38,616 nucleotides of DNA from Cyclobacteriaceae bacterium (GTDB taxonomy: Bacteria; Bacteroidota; Bacteroidia; Cytophagales; Cyclobacteriaceae): contig WFNR01000109.1 of NCBI GenBank assembly GCA_015488485.1, positions 1 to 38,616 on the forward strand, in the 5' to 3' direction. A program made the position numbers and the translations under genes. The notes beneath the pieces were generated by a model. That model was not told where the DNA came from. It saw only the letters and a list, made by a program, of their open reading frames with translations, and ran no database searches. This document shows, in pieces, positions 16,525 to 25,474 of the stretch; the stretch's first letter is position 1, and every line of letters starts with the position of its first letter.

Positions 16525-17833
16525 GTACTACATCCTTTCTGCCAATGCTAAAATAATCAAAACCCAGCTCTTGCATGCGTGCTACCGGGTACAAGTTGCG
16601 GCCATCAAAGATCACCGGTTGCTTGAGGCTGTTTTTAATCTGCTCAAAATCAGGTGTGCGGAATACCGGCCACTCGGTAGCAATAAGCAGGGCATCGGCA
16701 CCCTGCAGCACTTCGTACTGATCCTTGCCATAGGTTATGTTATCGCCATAGCGCGCCTTTACATTGTCCATAGCCTCGGGGTCGAAAGCTTGTACCCGGG
16801 CACCGGCAGCCAGCAGCTCGTCAATGTTATATAAGGCCGGGGCCTCCCGGATGTCATCGGTATTGGGTTTGAAGGCCAGCCCCCACAAAGCGATGGTTTT
16901 GCCCTGCAGGTTATTGTTGAAGTATTTCTTCATTTTTTCCAGCAGGCGGGTTTTCTGTCCGGCATTAATGTTCATCACGGCATTCAGAATGCGGAAGTCA
17001 TAGGCCACTTCGGCAGCCGACTTCGCCAGCGCCTGCACGTCTTTAGGAAAGCAACTACCACCATAGCCGATACCCGGAAAGAGAAAGCGCTTGCCTATGC
17101 GCGTGTCGGTACCGATACCTTTGCGCACCATATCCACATCGGCTCCCAGGCGGTCGCACAGGTTGGCAATTTCATTCATAAAAGTGATTTTGGTAGCCAG
17201 AAAGGCGTTGGCGGCATATTTGGTCAGCTCGGCCGAGCGCTCGTCCATATAGATGATCGGGTTGCCCTGGCGCACCAGCGGGGCGTAGAGTTCATCCATT
17301 ATCTCTTTGGCCTTTTCCGAAGTAGTGCCGACAATCACCCGGTCGGGTTTCATGAAGTCATTCACGGCCACCCCCTCGCGCAGAAACTCTGGGTTGGACA
17401 CCACATCAAAGGGCACCTGGGTGCGGGCCGCAATGGTAGCGCGCACTTTCTCAGCAGTGCCCACCGGCACGGTGCTCTTATCAACAATTACGGTGTAATC
17501 GGTAAGCAGGGGCGCCAGGTCTTCGGCTACCCGCAAGATATATTGCAGATCGGCCGACCCGTCTTCACCCGGAGGGGTAGGCAGCGCCAGAAAAATCACC
17601 TTGGCATCGCGGATGCCTTCGGCCAGCGAGGTGGTGAAATCCAGCCGCCCCTGGCGGGTGTTGCGCTCAAAAAGAATCTCCAGACCGGGCTCATAAATAG
17701 GCATGCGGCCCTCATTGAGCATCTTGATTTTGTTTTCATCAATATCTACACAGGTTACGTGGTTGCCCGTTTCGGCAAAGCAGGTGCCGGTTACCAGCCC
17801 TACATATCCGGTGCCAATTACAGCTATTTTCAT
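16514..17833 (-). CDS. ugd: UDP-glucose 6-dehydrogenase
   Basis: Ugd oxidises UDP-glucose twice with NAD+ to give UDP-glucuronate. The 439-aa protein has the N-terminal Rossmann motif [10 protein letters not shown] (residues 7-16), the central helical domain with [11 protein letters not shown], and the catalytic Cys261 in [10 protein letters not shown]. The C-terminal UDP-binding domain contains [11 protein letters not shown]. The family length is normal. It is first of three overlapping genes supplying UDP-glucuronate and UDP-xylose for surface polysaccharide. Start ATG at 17831-17833. Confidence 0.96.
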   Translation of the reverse strand: MKIAVIGTGYVGLVTGTCFAETGNHVTCVDIDENKIKMLNEGRMPIYEPGLEILFERNTRQGRLDFTTSLAEGIRDAKVIFLALPTPPGEDGSADLQYILRVAEDLAPLLTDYTVIVDKSTVPVGTAEKVRATIAARTQVPFDVVSNPEFLREGVAVNDFMKPDRVIVGTTSEKAKEIMDELYAPLVRQGNPIIYMDERSAELTKYAANAFLATKITFMNEIANLCDRLGADVDMVRKGIGTDTRIGKRFLFPGIGYGGSCFPKDVQALAKSAAEVAYDFRILNAVMNINAGQKTRLLEKMKKYFNNNLQGKTIALWGLAFKPNTDDIREAPALYNIDELLAAGARVQAFDPEAMDNVKARYGDNITYGKDQYEVLQGADALLIATEWPVFRTPDFEQIKNSLKQPVIFDGRNLYPVARMQELGFDYFSIGRKDVVHDR

Positions 17834-17865
17834 TAGGTAAGAATTATAAAAAATGACAGTTGCGG

Positions 17866-17873
17866 CAAAAATA
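17866..17873 (-). promoter_or_regulatory. candidate -7 promoter element for the ugd operon
   Basis: On the minus strand TATTTTTG matches TAnnTTTG, 32 bp before the ugd start. No good -33 partner is seen. Confidence 0.35.
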
Positions 17874-18004
17874 GGATGAGGCTGGCAATAAAATAAACAA
17901 TCTGCTATGTATTGAATAAACTGACAACTGATAACCTGCTATGGTATATCACGTTTAATCCCTATAAATTAGCGGCTCATTAAAACAAACCACCTGAAAA
18001 GCTC

Positions 18005-19138
18005 ATGTCTGTAACCGAAAACCTCCGGATGATTGCCCAAATGATAGAGGATTTGGGTGAGAAATACATTGCCCCGTATCGCAAGGAATGGGATGATAAA
18101 CAAGAATTTCCGGCCGATTTGTTCAAGAAGCTGGGCGAGTACGGCCTGATGGGCGTGCTGGTGCCGGAAGCCTATGGCGGGGCCGGCATGGGTTATCATG
18201 AGTATGTAGCCATTGTTTCCGGTCTGGCGCGCTTCGATCCGGCCATCGCCTTGTCGGTGGCGGCCCACAACTCGCTTTGCACCGGGCATATTCTGGCTTT
18301 TGGCAACGAAGAGCAAAAACAGCGTTGGCTGCCCAAGCTGGCCAGCGGGGAGTGGCTGGGCGCCTGGGCCCTTACCGAACCCAATACCGGCAGCGATGCC
18401 GGCAATATGATGACCACCGCCCGCCAGGAGGGTGCTGAATGGGTCATCAACGGCACCAAGACCTTTATCACGCACGGTAACTCGGGCAATATAGCGGTGG
18501 TGATGGCACGTACCGGTGAGCTGGGCGACAAGAAGTCGGCCACCGCCCTGGTGGTAGAGCGTGGCAACCCTGGTATGCAAGCCGGCCGCAAGGAAGATAA
18601 GCTGGGTATGCGTGCCTCCGAAACCAGCGAGATGATTTTTACCGACTGCCGCGTGCCCGCTGATAATATGCTGGGCAAGCCGGGCGAAGGGTTTGCTCAG
18701 GCGCTGAGCGTGCTGGATGGCGGCCGTATTTCCATCGCTGCGTTGGCGCTGGGCATTGCCGAAGGGGCGCTGGCAGCGGCCGTGAGCTATGCGCAGGAAA
18801 GGCACCAGTTCGGCCAGCCGATAGCCAACTTTCAGGGTATTTCGTTCAAGCTGGCCGACATGGCTACCAAAACCGAAGCAGCCCGACAACTGGTACACCG
18901 GGCTGCCGACATGAAAAACCGGGGTGAAAAAGTGACCCTGGAAGCAGCTATGGCCAAGTACTATGCGGCCGAGATAAGTGTGGAGGTGGCCAACGAGGCC
19001 GTACAGATATTCGGAGGTTACGGCTATTCCAAGCTCTTTCCGGTCGAGAAATTTTACCGTGATGCCAAGCTGTGTACTATTGGTGAGGGTACGTCCGAAA
19101 TACAGAAAGTGGTGATCGCCAAAAATTTACTGCGGTAG
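18005..19138 (+). CDS. acyl-CoA dehydrogenase
   Basis: This 377-aa FAD enzyme introduces the alpha,beta double bond of acyl-CoA in beta-oxidation or branched-chain amino-acid breakdown. All family segments are present. The FAD/substrate loop GAWALTEPNTGSDAGNM lies near residues 119-135 and WVINGTKTFITHGNSG follows it. The C-terminal helical domain contains FGGYGYSKLFPVEKFYRDAK. Within the GEGTSEIQK motif the first Glu aligns with the catalytic base of MCAD/SCAD. Chain-length specificity cannot be read off. It is transcribed alone, divergent from ugd and 71 bp before rpsU, which has its own promoter. Confidence 0.94.
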   Translation: MSVTENLRMIAQMIEDLGEKYIAPYRKEWDDKQEFPADLFKKLGEYGLMGVLVPEAYGGAGMGYHEYVAIVSGLARFDPAIALSVAAHNSLCTGHILAFGNEEQKQRWLPKLASGEWLGAWALTEPNTGSDAGNMMTTARQEGAEWVINGTKTFITHGNSGNIAVVMARTGELGDKKSATALVVERGNPGMQAGRKEDKLGMRASETSEMIFTDCRVPADNMLGKPGEGFAQALSVLDGGRISIAALALGIAEGALAAAVSYAQERHQFGQPIANFQGISFKLADMATKTEAARQLVHRAADMKNRGEKVTLEAAMAKYYAAEISVEVANEAVQIFGGYGYSKLFPVEKFYRDAKLCTIGEGTSEIQKVVIAKNLLR

Positions 19139-19142
19139 TCTT

Positions 19143-19174
19143 TTTGGCTTATTAAAAATAATGCCATACATTTG
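19143..19174 (+). promoter_or_regulatory. Bacteroidota-type promoter of rpsU
   Basis: TTTG (19143-19146) lies 20 bp upstream of TACATTTG (19167-19174), an exact fit to the TTTG-N19-21-TAnnTTTG consensus for the Bacteroidota primary sigma factor. The predicted transcript starts about 30 bp before the rpsU ATG. Confidence 0.7.
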
Positions 19175-19209
19175 CACTCCGTTTTGCAAGAGAGAATAAT
19201 ATTACCAAT

Positions 19210-19404
19210 ATGATAGTAGTAAACGTAAAGGAAAACGAATCGATAGACAGGGCTTTGAAGCGCTTCAAGAAGAAGTTTGAGCGGGCCGGTGTGCTGAAGG
19301 AGTTGCGGGCACGCAGCTACTATGTAAAACCTTCGGTAAAGCGCAGAAATGTAAAGCTCAAAGCCGCCTACCGGCAAAAAATGTACGCCAACAACAATTA
19401 TTAG
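19210..19404 (+). CDS. rpsU: 30S ribosomal protein S21
   Basis: This 64-aa basic protein of the small-subunit platform sits near the anti-Shine-Dalgarno end of 16S rRNA. It has the typical S21 body: [19 protein letters not shown], then the [17 protein letters not shown] stretch and a basic tail. The length is normal for Bacteroidota. It is followed by a strong terminator, so it is mostly transcribed alone although xerC and hpf follow in a conserved order. Confidence 0.97.
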   Translation: MIVVNVKENESIDRALKRFKKKFERAGVLKELRARSYYVKPSVKRRNVKLKAAYRQKMYANNNY

Positions 19405-19426
19405 GCGCTTTTGTCAAAAATATATC

Positions 19427-19456
19427 ATCCCGGTTTTTACAGCCGGGATTTTTTTT
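19427..19456 (+). terminator. rho-independent terminator after rpsU
   Basis: ATCCCGG/CCGGGAT, a 7-bp stem with a 9-nt loop, is followed by seven further T. It begins 22 bp after the rpsU stop. Confidence 0.85.
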
Positions 19457-19554
19457 GCCCTCGCCCGGCAAAATATTCTCACGGGTGGCATCTCTTTTCG
19501 GTAAAAAATCGTTAAATTAGTATCAAACCTGTTAGGCAAGACGGTATTGATTTA

Positions 19555-20430
19555 ATGATAGATTCCTACCTGCGATACCTCGAGTACGAAAAACGTTATA
19601 GCCGGCATACGCTTACCGCTTATAAGACCGATTTGCAGCAGTTTGCCACCTTTTTAGGGGCTTATGAAACTTTACCCGAAAAGGCCGATTACCGGCTGAT
19701 CAGGCTCTGGGTAATCAGCCTGGTGGAAGACGGCCTGCACCCGCAGTCAGTCAACCGCAAGATCGCTTCTCTTCGTAGTTTTTATAAGTTTTTGCTGAGA
19801 AAGCAGGCCATTGACAAAGACCCGACTGCACCCTTGCAAGCCCTTAAAACCCCACGTAACCTGCCGGTTTTTGTACAGGAGAAAGACCTTGACAGGCTGT
19901 TTGATCATTATGAATTTAGTGATGACTTTGCCGGTCTGCGCGACCGGCTTATCCTGGAGCTGCTCTACGGCACCGGCATGAGGCGGGCCGAGCTACTGGG
20001 CCTTACCAATGAGGCGATAGATAAAACCAGGCGCCAAATCAAGGTGCTGGGCAAGCGCAACAAAGAACGCATCATACCGGTTTCGGCCGGTTTGGTAGAA
20101 CTAATTGGCAAGTATATTCAGGAGCGCAATAAGACCTTCGGCAGGCTGCCGCACAACAAACTGATTGTGACTGACAAGGGGGCACCTGCTTATCCGGTAT
20201 TGGTGTATCGTACGGTGGTGCGCTACCTGGGCAGTGTGGTGTCGCTCGATAAAAAGAGTCCACATATCCTGCGTCACAGCTATGCCACTCATCTGCTCAA
20301 CAACGGGGCCGACTTGAATGCCGTAAAAGATCTGCTGGGGCATGCCAGCCTGGCCGCTACGCAGGTATATACCCATAACTCGCTGGAGAAACTAAAAAAA
20401 GTATTTAAACAGGCGCATCCCAAAGCCTGA
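19555..20430 (+). CDS. xerC: tyrosine recombinase XerC/XerD family
   Basis: This 291-aa site-specific recombinase probably resolves chromosome dimers at dif. The N-terminal SAM-like core-binding domain spans ~1-90 and the catalytic domain ~105-285. The full active site is visible: Arg143 in GTGMRRAEL, Lys167 in LGKRNKERI, His237 and Arg240 in HILRH, His263 in LLGHASL, and nucleophile Tyr272 in YTHNS. The length is standard. The position between rpsU and hpf matches the conserved chromosomal order in Bacteroidota, which argues for the housekeeping Xer and against a mobile-element integrase. XerC versus XerD cannot be decided here. Confidence 0.93.
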   Translation: MIDSYLRYLEYEKRYSRHTLTAYKTDLQQFATFLGAYETLPEKADYRLIRLWVISLVEDGLHPQSVNRKIASLRSFYKFLLRKQAIDKDPTAPLQALKTPRNLPVFVQEKDLDRLFDHYEFSDDFAGLRDRLILELLYGTGMRRAELLGLTNEAIDKTRRQIKVLGKRNKERIIPVSAGLVELIGKYIQERNKTFGRLPHNKLIVTDKGAPAYPVLVYRTVVRYLGSVVSLDKKSPHILRHSYATHLLNNGADLNAVKDLLGHASLAATQVYTHNSLEKLKKVFKQAHPKA

Positions 20431-20458
20431 TATTATAAACCGTTTAAACTATAAAGCT

Positions 20459-20755
20459 ATGAACGTGAACATTCAATCATTGAAATTCGATGCCGATGTG
20501 AAGTTGCTGGATTTTATCCGCAGGAAATTGAACAAGCTGGATACTTTTTATGATCGCATCATTGACGGAGAGGTGATTTTGAAATTAAATAACGAAGGCG
20601 TAAACAACAAGACCGTGGAGGTAAAGGTAAACGTACCGGGCGAGCAGCTATTTGCTGCGGCCGATGCCCGCACTTTTGAAGCGGCTACCGAAGAAGCCGT
20701 AAAAGCACTAAAACGGCAGATACGCCAATACAAAGAACGCCTGGTAGCTCACTAG
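20459..20755 (+). CDS. hpf: ribosome hibernation-promoting factor (short HPF/RaiA)
   Basis: This 98-aa protein of the HPF/YfiA family binds the 30S decoding channel and inactivates or dimerises ribosomes in stationary phase. The single S30AE domain is visible (NIQSLKFDADVKLLDFI; KLDTFYDRIIDGEVIL; the C-terminal EAVKALKRQIRQYKERL helix). There is no long-form dimerisation tail. It follows xerC by 28 bp and probably shares its transcript. A strong terminator comes next. Confidence 0.94.
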   Translation: MNVNIQSLKFDADVKLLDFIRRKLNKLDTFYDRIIDGEVILKLNNEGVNNKTVEVKVNVPGEQLFAAADARTFEAATEEAVKALKRQIRQYKERLVAH

Positions 20756-20775
20756 GCAACCTATGTTATTCGTAA

Positions 20776-20800
20776 AAGGCCGGTATTCCGGCCTTTTTTT
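20776..20800 (+). terminator. rho-independent terminator after hpf
   Basis: AAGGCCGG/CCGGCCTT, an 8-bp stem with a 4-nt loop, is followed by further T. It lies between convergent hpf and metK; the A-run on its left side could let it work weakly for metK too. Confidence 0.85.
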
Positions 20801-20859
20801 ATGGTTAATTTTTTCGAATAAATATCAAGATATACAGGCTTACCGGAATTGATTTAACC

Positions 20860-22113
20860 TTACAGTCCGAAGGCCTCCTTTATTTTGTCCACGTAGTCCA
20901 GCTTCTCCCAGGTGAAGGTCTCTACTTCGCGGGTCACTTCCTTGCCGGCATTGCTGAAGCGCACGGTTTTTACCTCCGGGGTGCGGCCCATGTGGCCGTA
21001 GGCCGCGGTTTCGCTGTAGATAGGCGCCCGCAGCCTGAGGCGTTGTTCAATGGCTGCCGGCCGCATATCAAACAACTCTTCAATCCTGGCAGCTATTTCA
21101 CTATCGGGCATATCCACTTTGGCCGAGCCGAAAGTATCGACAAAAATACCCATCGGCTTATCCACCCCGATGGCATAAGATACCTGCACGAGCATCTCAC
21201 GGGCTACACCTGCCGCCACCATGTTTTTGGCGATGTGGCGGGTGGCATAGGCAGCCGAGCGGTCCACCTTGGAAGGGTCCTTGCCCGAAAAAGCCCCACC
21301 GCCATGGGCGCCTTTACCGCCATAGGTGTCCACAATAATCTTACGGCCGGTAAGCCCGGTGTCGCCATGCGGGCCGCCTATCACAAACTTGCCGGTAGGG
21401 TTGATATGATAATGAATCTGGTCGTTGAACAAGCCCTGTAGATGAGCCGGCAGCCCGGCCTTTACTTCCGGTATTACCAGGCCGATGATATCTTCTTTGA
21501 TACGGGCCAGCATTTGCGCATCGTCATCCATAAATTCATCATGCTGGGTAGATACCACAATGCTGTCGATACGCAGCGGCTTGTTGTTATCGTCATACTC
21601 AATAGTTACCTGGGCCTTGGCATCGGGGCGCAGGTAAGAAATGCGGTCGCCAGCCCTGCGAAAATCGGCCAGCACCCTCAAAATACGGTGCGACAGGTCG
21701 AGGGGCAGTGGCATATAATTGTCGGTTTCGTCAGTGGCATAGCCAAACATCATGCCCTGGTCACCGGCACCCTGGGCCATGGGGTCGTCCCGCTCCACAC
21801 CGCGGTTGATGTCTTCCGACTGCTCATGTATGGCCGAAATGATACCGCATGATTTGGCATCGAACTGATATTCCGATTTGGTGTAACCGATGCGGGCAAT
21901 CACCTCGCGGGCAATATCCTGCACATCCAGAAAAGTATTGGCTTTTACCTCCCCGGCCAGCACCACCAGCCCGGAGGTTACCAGGGTCTCGCAGGCTACT
22001 TTGGCATTGGGGTCGAAAGCCAGAAAATGGTCGATCAGCGCATCGGATATCTGGTCGGCCACTTTGTCGGGGTGGCCTTCGGAAACCGATTCGGAAGTAA
22101 ACAAATAAGGCAT
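20860..22113 (-). CDS. metK: S-adenosylmethionine synthetase
   Basis: MetK makes S-adenosylmethionine from methionine and ATP. The 417-aa protein carries the family signatures: [14 protein letters not shown] near the N-terminus (ATP and Mg2+ binding), the [12 protein letters not shown] hexapeptide region, and the [12 protein letters not shown] and [19 protein letters not shown] loops. The length is slightly above E. coli MetK, as usual in Bacteroidota. It is last on a minus-strand run after pdxJ, a hydrolase and a methyltransferase, but has a 92-bp leader and its own candidate promoter. I looked for a SAM riboswitch in the leader and saw none. Confidence 0.97.
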   Translation of the reverse strand: MPYLFTSESVSEGHPDKVADQISDALIDHFLAFDPNAKVACETLVTSGLVVLAGEVKANTFLDVQDIAREVIARIGYTKSEYQFDAKSCGIISAIHEQSEDINRGVERDDPMAQGAGDQGMMFGYATDETDNYMPLPLDLSHRILRVLADFRRAGDRISYLRPDAKAQVTIEYDDNNKPLRIDSIVVSTQHDEFMDDDAQMLARIKEDIIGLVIPEVKAGLPAHLQGLFNDQIHYHINPTGKFVIGGPHGDTGLTGRKIIVDTYGGKGAHGGGAFSGKDPSKVDRSAAYATRHIAKNMVAAGVAREMLVQVSYAIGVDKPMGIFVDTFGSAKVDMPDSEIAARIEELFDMRPAAIEQRLRLRAPIYSETAAYGHMGRTPEVKTVRFSNAGKEVTREVETFTWEKLDYVDKIKEAFGL

Positions 22114-22137
22114 GTAATTCTGTAATTTTTAGGTTAG

Positions 22138-22145
22138 CAAAAGTA
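22138..22145 (-). promoter_or_regulatory. candidate -7 promoter element of metK
   Basis: On the minus strand TACTTTTG matches TAnnTTTG and ends 24 bp before the metK ATG. No clear -33 TTTG is seen. Confidence 0.45.
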
Positions 22146-22205
22146 GAGAAATTTATCAATTAACCGCTTACCTTAAGTATAACTTGGCTATGAAATCTCT
22201 CTTTT

Positions 22206-22919
22206 TCAGGCCGGGGCCAGCAGCAAAAAGACGGCCGGCACCTTACCGGGCCGGTAGTTGAGTTTACGCCAATCCTTTACGGGGAGTGTCATGATCATTT
22301 CATCGGGGGCTGTCAGGTTGGCAGCCAGGCAGAGCAAGGTGTCGGGCTGCAGCATGTCGAGCAGGCTGTGTAGCATGCGGGCGGTGCGGTAGGGCGTTTC
22401 GATAAAAAGCTGTGTTTCCTGCAGGCGGGCCGAGCGCTTCTCCATATCACGCAGGGCCTGGCGCAGTTCTTTTTTGTCGACAGGCAGGTAGCCGGCAAAG
22501 CGGAAGCGCTGGCCGCCCAGCCCGCTGGCCATCAAGGCCAGCAGTGGGGCCGAAGGCCCCGGCAGGGGCACCACCCGGATGCCCTGCCGCTGGGCGGCCA
22601 GCACCAGATCGGCACCGGGGTCGGCCACGGCCGGACAACCGGCATCGCTGAGCAGCCCCAGGTCATGACCCGCCAGGGTGGGGGCCAGCAGCTCGTGCAG
22701 TGCCTGGCGGTCAGTATGCTTGTTGAGTTCAGTAAAAGAAAGTGCAGAAATATCAATATCAAGTTTTAGTGCGCTGATATACCTGCGTGCCTCACGGGCG
22801 TGCTCGGCCACAAAATAACGGGTGTGCCGCAGCACTTCGGTGATGGCCGGGGTGAGGTGTCGGGCCGCACTGGCAGCGCTCAAGGCGGTGGGAATCAGGT
22901 ATAGGCGCCCCTTTTTCAT
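22206..22919 (-). CDS. RsmI-like SAM-dependent (tetrapyrrole-type) methyltransferase
   Basis: This 237-aa protein has the TP-methylase fold used by RsmI, which 2'-O-methylates C1402 of 16S rRNA. Visible signatures are LYLIPTALS at the start, the LLSDAGCPAVADPGADLV loop (residues ~92-109), VPLPGPSA (SAM-binding) and ETPYRT. It is ~45 residues shorter than classical RsmI and the N-terminal glycine-rich strand is altered (IPTALSAAS, not VxTPIGN). It belongs to a Bacteroidota-specific branch whose substrate is less certain. Its ATG overlaps the preceding hydrolase stop by 4 bp. Confidence 0.82.
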   Translation of the reverse strand: MKKGRLYLIPTALSAASAARHLTPAITEVLRHTRYFVAEHAREARRYISALKLDIDISALSFTELNKHTDRQALHELLAPTLAGHDLGLLSDAGCPAVADPGADLVLAAQRQGIRVVPLPGPSAPLLALMASGLGGQRFRFAGYLPVDKKELRQALRDMEKRSARLQETQLFIETPYRTARMLHSLLDMLQPDTLLCLAANLTAPDEMIMTLPVKDWRKLNYRPGKVPAVFLLLAPA

Positions 22920-23680
22920 GCTTCCAGCAAAAAGTCTTTTACGGTTTTATAAAGCTCAGCCGGTTTGTCGGCATGCACCCAGTGGGTGGCGCCCGCTATG
23001 GTTACTACCTTGCTATTAGGGAAATGAGCTGCAATGTCGGCATAGTCCTCCTCCTGAATATAGGGGCTCAACCCTCCGCGAATAAACAAAGTAGGATGGG
23101 TGAAAACATCCTCCGGGTCAAGGCCCTGGCCTACGTGGGCGATATTCTCTTTGATAACCGGCAGGTTGATTTTCCAACGGAAACCCTGGTCGGTACGCTG
23201 CAAGTTTTTCAGTAAAAACTGCCGGATGGCCGGGTTGTCGATATAGCGGGCCAGCTCGGCATCGGCTTGCTGACGCGACTGCAGCTTGTCGAGCGGTAGC
23301 GCAGCCAGGCCGCGCAGTATAAAATCGTGATGCACGGGGTAGGCCCTGGGGGCGATATCCACTACCACCAGCTTGTTGATCATATCGGGATATTTGGTAG
23401 CGAAAAACATAGCCGTTTTGCCACCCATAGAGTGCCCCATTATATCGGGCTTCGGCAGGTCATGCTGTATAATAAACTCGCGCAGGTCTTCGACCATCAC
23501 CTGGTAGTTAAACTGCGGATCGTGCGGTGAGCGCCCGTGGTTGCGCTGATCTATCAGATAGACCTCGCGAAACTCGCCAAACTGCCGGCCCAGCGTACCC
23601 CAGTTGTCGGATGAGCCGAATATGCCGTGCAGGATGATCAACGGTGGGCCGCTGCCGATGGTTCTGTAGTACAGGTTCAT
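22916..23680 (-). CDS. alpha/beta hydrolase (YbfF-like esterase)
   Basis: This 254-aa alpha/beta-hydrolase fold enzyme has an oxyanion-hole region [11 protein letters not shown] (residues ~18-28), the nucleophile elbow GHSMGG (Ser near 103) and a C-terminal His in ATHWVH (~235). It also has the [10 protein letters not shown] strand turn typical of YbfF-like acyl-CoA or short-chain esterases. The physiological substrate is unknown. ATGA overlaps at both ends join it with pdxJ upstream and the RsmI-like methyltransferase downstream, so the three are translationally coupled. Confidence 0.88.
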   Translation of the reverse strand: MNLYYRTIGSGPPLIILHGIFGSSDNWGTLGRQFGEFREVYLIDQRNHGRSPHDPQFNYQVMVEDLREFIIQHDLPKPDIMGHSMGGKTAMFFATKYPDMINKLVVVDIAPRAYPVHHDFILRGLAALPLDKLQSRQQADAELARYIDNPAIRQFLLKNLQRTDQGFRWKINLPVIKENIAHVGQGLDPEDVFTHPTLFIRGGLSPYIQEEDYADIAAHFPNSKVVTIAGATHWVHADKPAELYKTVKDFLLEA

Positions 23681-24390
23681 GCCAGTTGTCGCAGATACAT
23701 TTGAATGGTATTTTCCAGCCCGTAATACAGGGCATCGGAGATAAGCGCATGGCCTATCGACACCTCGTCAATATAGGGGATGGTCTCTACCAGGTAGCGC
23801 AGGTTTTGCAGGTTCAGGTCATGGCCGGCATTGATGCCCAGCCCCAGCTCTTTGGCCCTGGCAGCCGCCTGTACAAAAGGGGCTATAGCCGCCTCACGAT
23901 CGGTGGCGTAGTTTTTGGCATAAGGTTCGGTATAGAGCTCAATGCGGTCGGCACCGGCTGCGGCAGCGCCTTCTATATGGCGCAGGTCGGTATCTACAAA
24001 GAGAGAGGTGCGCATGCCCTGACTCTTCAGCTCGCTGAGCACTTCCTGCAAAAAACTTTGGTGCTTCACGGTATCCCAGCCGGCATTGGAGGTGAGCACA
24101 TCGGGTGGGTCGGGCACCAGGGTAGCCTGCTCGGGCTTTACGCGCCCCACCAGTTCCATATAACGCTGGTCGGGGTAGCCTTCTATATTGAACTCGGTGA
24201 TCACCACCGGTCGCAGGTCAAGCACATCCTGGTAGGTGATGTGGCGCTCATCAGGGCGCGGGTGCACGGTGATACCCTGGGCGCCAAAGGCCTGGCAGTC
24301 AATGGCTGCTTGTACCACATTAGGGATGTCGCCACCACGGGCATTGCGCAGGGTGGCAATTTTATTGATATTCACACTTAAGCGGGTCAT
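23677..24390 (-). CDS. pdxJ: pyridoxine 5'-phosphate synthase
   Basis: PdxJ condenses 1-deoxyxylulose 5-phosphate with 3-amino-2-oxopropyl phosphate in the DXP-dependent vitamin B6 pathway. The 237-aa TIM-barrel has the family marks [16 protein letters not shown] (residues ~5-20), [13 protein letters not shown] (~39-51) with the active-site His and Arg, VPDPPD, and the C-terminal NAGHDLNL and [13 protein letters not shown] loops. The length is normal. It heads a three-gene overlapping minus-strand unit and diverges from the yqeY-like gene across 62 bp. Confidence 0.96.
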   Translation of the reverse strand: MTRLSVNINKIATLRNARGGDIPNVVQAAIDCQAFGAQGITVHPRPDERHITYQDVLDLRPVVITEFNIEGYPDQRYMELVGRVKPEQATLVPDPPDVLTSNAGWDTVKHQSFLQEVLSELKSQGMRTSLFVDTDLRHIEGAAAAGADRIELYTEPYAKNYATDREAAIAPFVQAAARAKELGLGINAGHDLNLQNLRYLVETIPYIDEVSIGHALISDALYYGLENTIQMYLRQLA

Positions 24391-24408
24391 GGGTTCGGCT
24401 TAAATCTT

Positions 24409-24416
24409 TATTTTTG
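24409..24416 (+). promoter_or_regulatory. candidate -7 promoter element for the yqeY-cvpA unit
   Basis: TATTTTTG matches TAnnTTTG, 36 bp before the ATG at 24453, inside the divergent gap with pdxJ. The -33 element is not evident. Confidence 0.4.
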
Positions 24417-24452
24417 TGCAAGTTATGATTTCCGGCAAATTTCGTAAATAAT

Positions 24453-24908
24453 ATGAGCTTAAAAGAAAAAATAGATGCCGATATCAAGCAGGCCATGCTG
24501 TCCCGCAACAAGGCCGAGCTTACTGCCCTGCGCGGCATCAAGTCGATGATTTTGCTGGCTGAAACCGAGAAAGGTGCCGGTGGCGATCTGAGTGAGGAGG
24601 CAGAGATGAAGGTGCTGATGAAAGCCGCCAAACAGCGCAAAGAGTCGGCCGAGCTGTATGCCCGCGAAGGCCGTCAGGACCTGGCCGATAAGGAAAATTT
24701 TGAATATGAGGTGATTGCCCGCTATTTGCCGCAGCCGCTTGGTGAGGATGAACTGTGCCAGGAAGTAGCTGCTATCATTGCCGAGGTAGGGGCTACCGGC
24801 ATGGCCGATATGGGCCGGGTGATGGGTGTAGCCACCGGCAAGCTGGCCGGCCGGGCCGAGGGCAAGGCGATTGCAGCCGTAGTAAAGGAACTGCTCAGCA
24901 AGGCATGA
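24453..24908 (+). CDS. GatB/YqeY domain protein
   Basis: This 151-aa protein is homologous to the tail domain of the GatB amidotransferase subunit and to B. subtilis YqeY. The start MSLKEKIDADIKQAMLSRNK, the ALRGIKSMI helix, and the final MGRVMGVATGKLAGRAEGK stretch (possible tRNA contact in GatB) are characteristic. The role of the stand-alone form is not known; it is an all-helical, probably RNA-related protein. Its stop overlaps the next ATG (ATGA), linking it to the CvpA-like gene. Confidence 0.9.
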   Translation: MSLKEKIDADIKQAMLSRNKAELTALRGIKSMILLAETEKGAGGDLSEEAEMKVLMKAAKQRKESAELYAREGRQDLADKENFEYEVIARYLPQPLGEDELCQEVAAIIAEVGATGMADMGRVMGVATGKLAGRAEGKAIAAVVKELLSKA

Positions 24909-25435
24909 ACCTGATTGATATTGTGATACTGAGTGTGGCCGCCATCGGGGCTATCAACGGTTTCCGCAAGGGCCTGATCATGGAGGTGGTGTCATTACTG
25001 GCCTTATTCCTGGCGGTAGTCGGTGGCTTTCAGTTTCTACACTGGGGCATTGCTTTTCTAAGTGAACATTTTGAGCTAAGTGGCAAATTTGTACCGTTGC
25101 TGGCTTTCTTGATGATTTTTGTGGCCATTGTGCTGGCCGTGCATGCGGTAGGCAAGTTGGTACATAAACTGGTGCACATGGTATTGCTGGGTACCGTCAA
25201 CCGTCTGGCCGGAGCCACCCTGGGGGTGCTTAAGTTCGTGTTCTTTCTATCGCTGGTGGTATGGGCCTTCGAGGTGTTCGGTGTAGCGTTGCCTGATCAG
25301 GTACAGCAGGGTTCTTATTTTTACCCTTACCTGGTGGCGCTTGGCCCCACCGTAGTCGATTTGCTGGGGTATCTCTTGCCCTTTGCAACGGATGTAATGG
25401 AAAAAATAGCTGCTTTGCTGGCACAATCGGTTTAA
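24905..25435 (+). CDS. CvpA-family inner-membrane protein
   Basis: This 176-aa protein has four hydrophobic helices (ILSVAAIGAINGF, VVSLLALFLAVVGG, VPLLAFLMIFVAIVLAV, FFLSLVVWAFEVFG). The CvpA start DIVILSVAAIGAINGFRKG is present, as is the VGKLVHKLVHMVLLGTVNRLAG loop. The family is named for colicin V production in E. coli and is linked to envelope or bile-salt tolerance; its molecular role is open. I chose the ATG at 24905, which overlaps the previous stop. Confidence 0.9.
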   Translation: MNLIDIVILSVAAIGAINGFRKGLIMEVVSLLALFLAVVGGFQFLHWGIAFLSEHFELSGKFVPLLAFLMIFVAIVLAVHAVGKLVHKLVHMVLLGTVNRLAGATLGVLKFVFFLSLVVWAFEVFGVALPDQVQQGSYFYPYLVALGPTVVDLLGYLLPFATDVMEKIAALLAQSV

Positions 25436-25474
25436 GGGCAAGGTATTTTTATACAGATTAGCTAATTTGGCAAT

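Noticed and set aside
17969-18898. 309-aa minus-strand frame opposite the acyl-CoA dehydrogenase
   Set aside because: Shadow frame; the plus strand encodes a complete conserved enzyme and the antisense translation has no family character.
19555-20430. Integrase of a mobile element
   Set aside because: The tyrosine recombinase sits in the conserved rpsU-xer-hpf order with no attachment repeats or cargo genes.
22114-22205. SAM riboswitch in the metK leader
   Set aside because: The 92-bp leader shows no SAM-I, SAM-II or SAM-III-like stems or conserved cores, and the candidate promoter leaves only about 20 nt of untranslated RNA.
23644-24381. 245-aa plus-strand frame opposite pdxJ
   Set aside because: Shadow frame over a fully conserved pdxJ.
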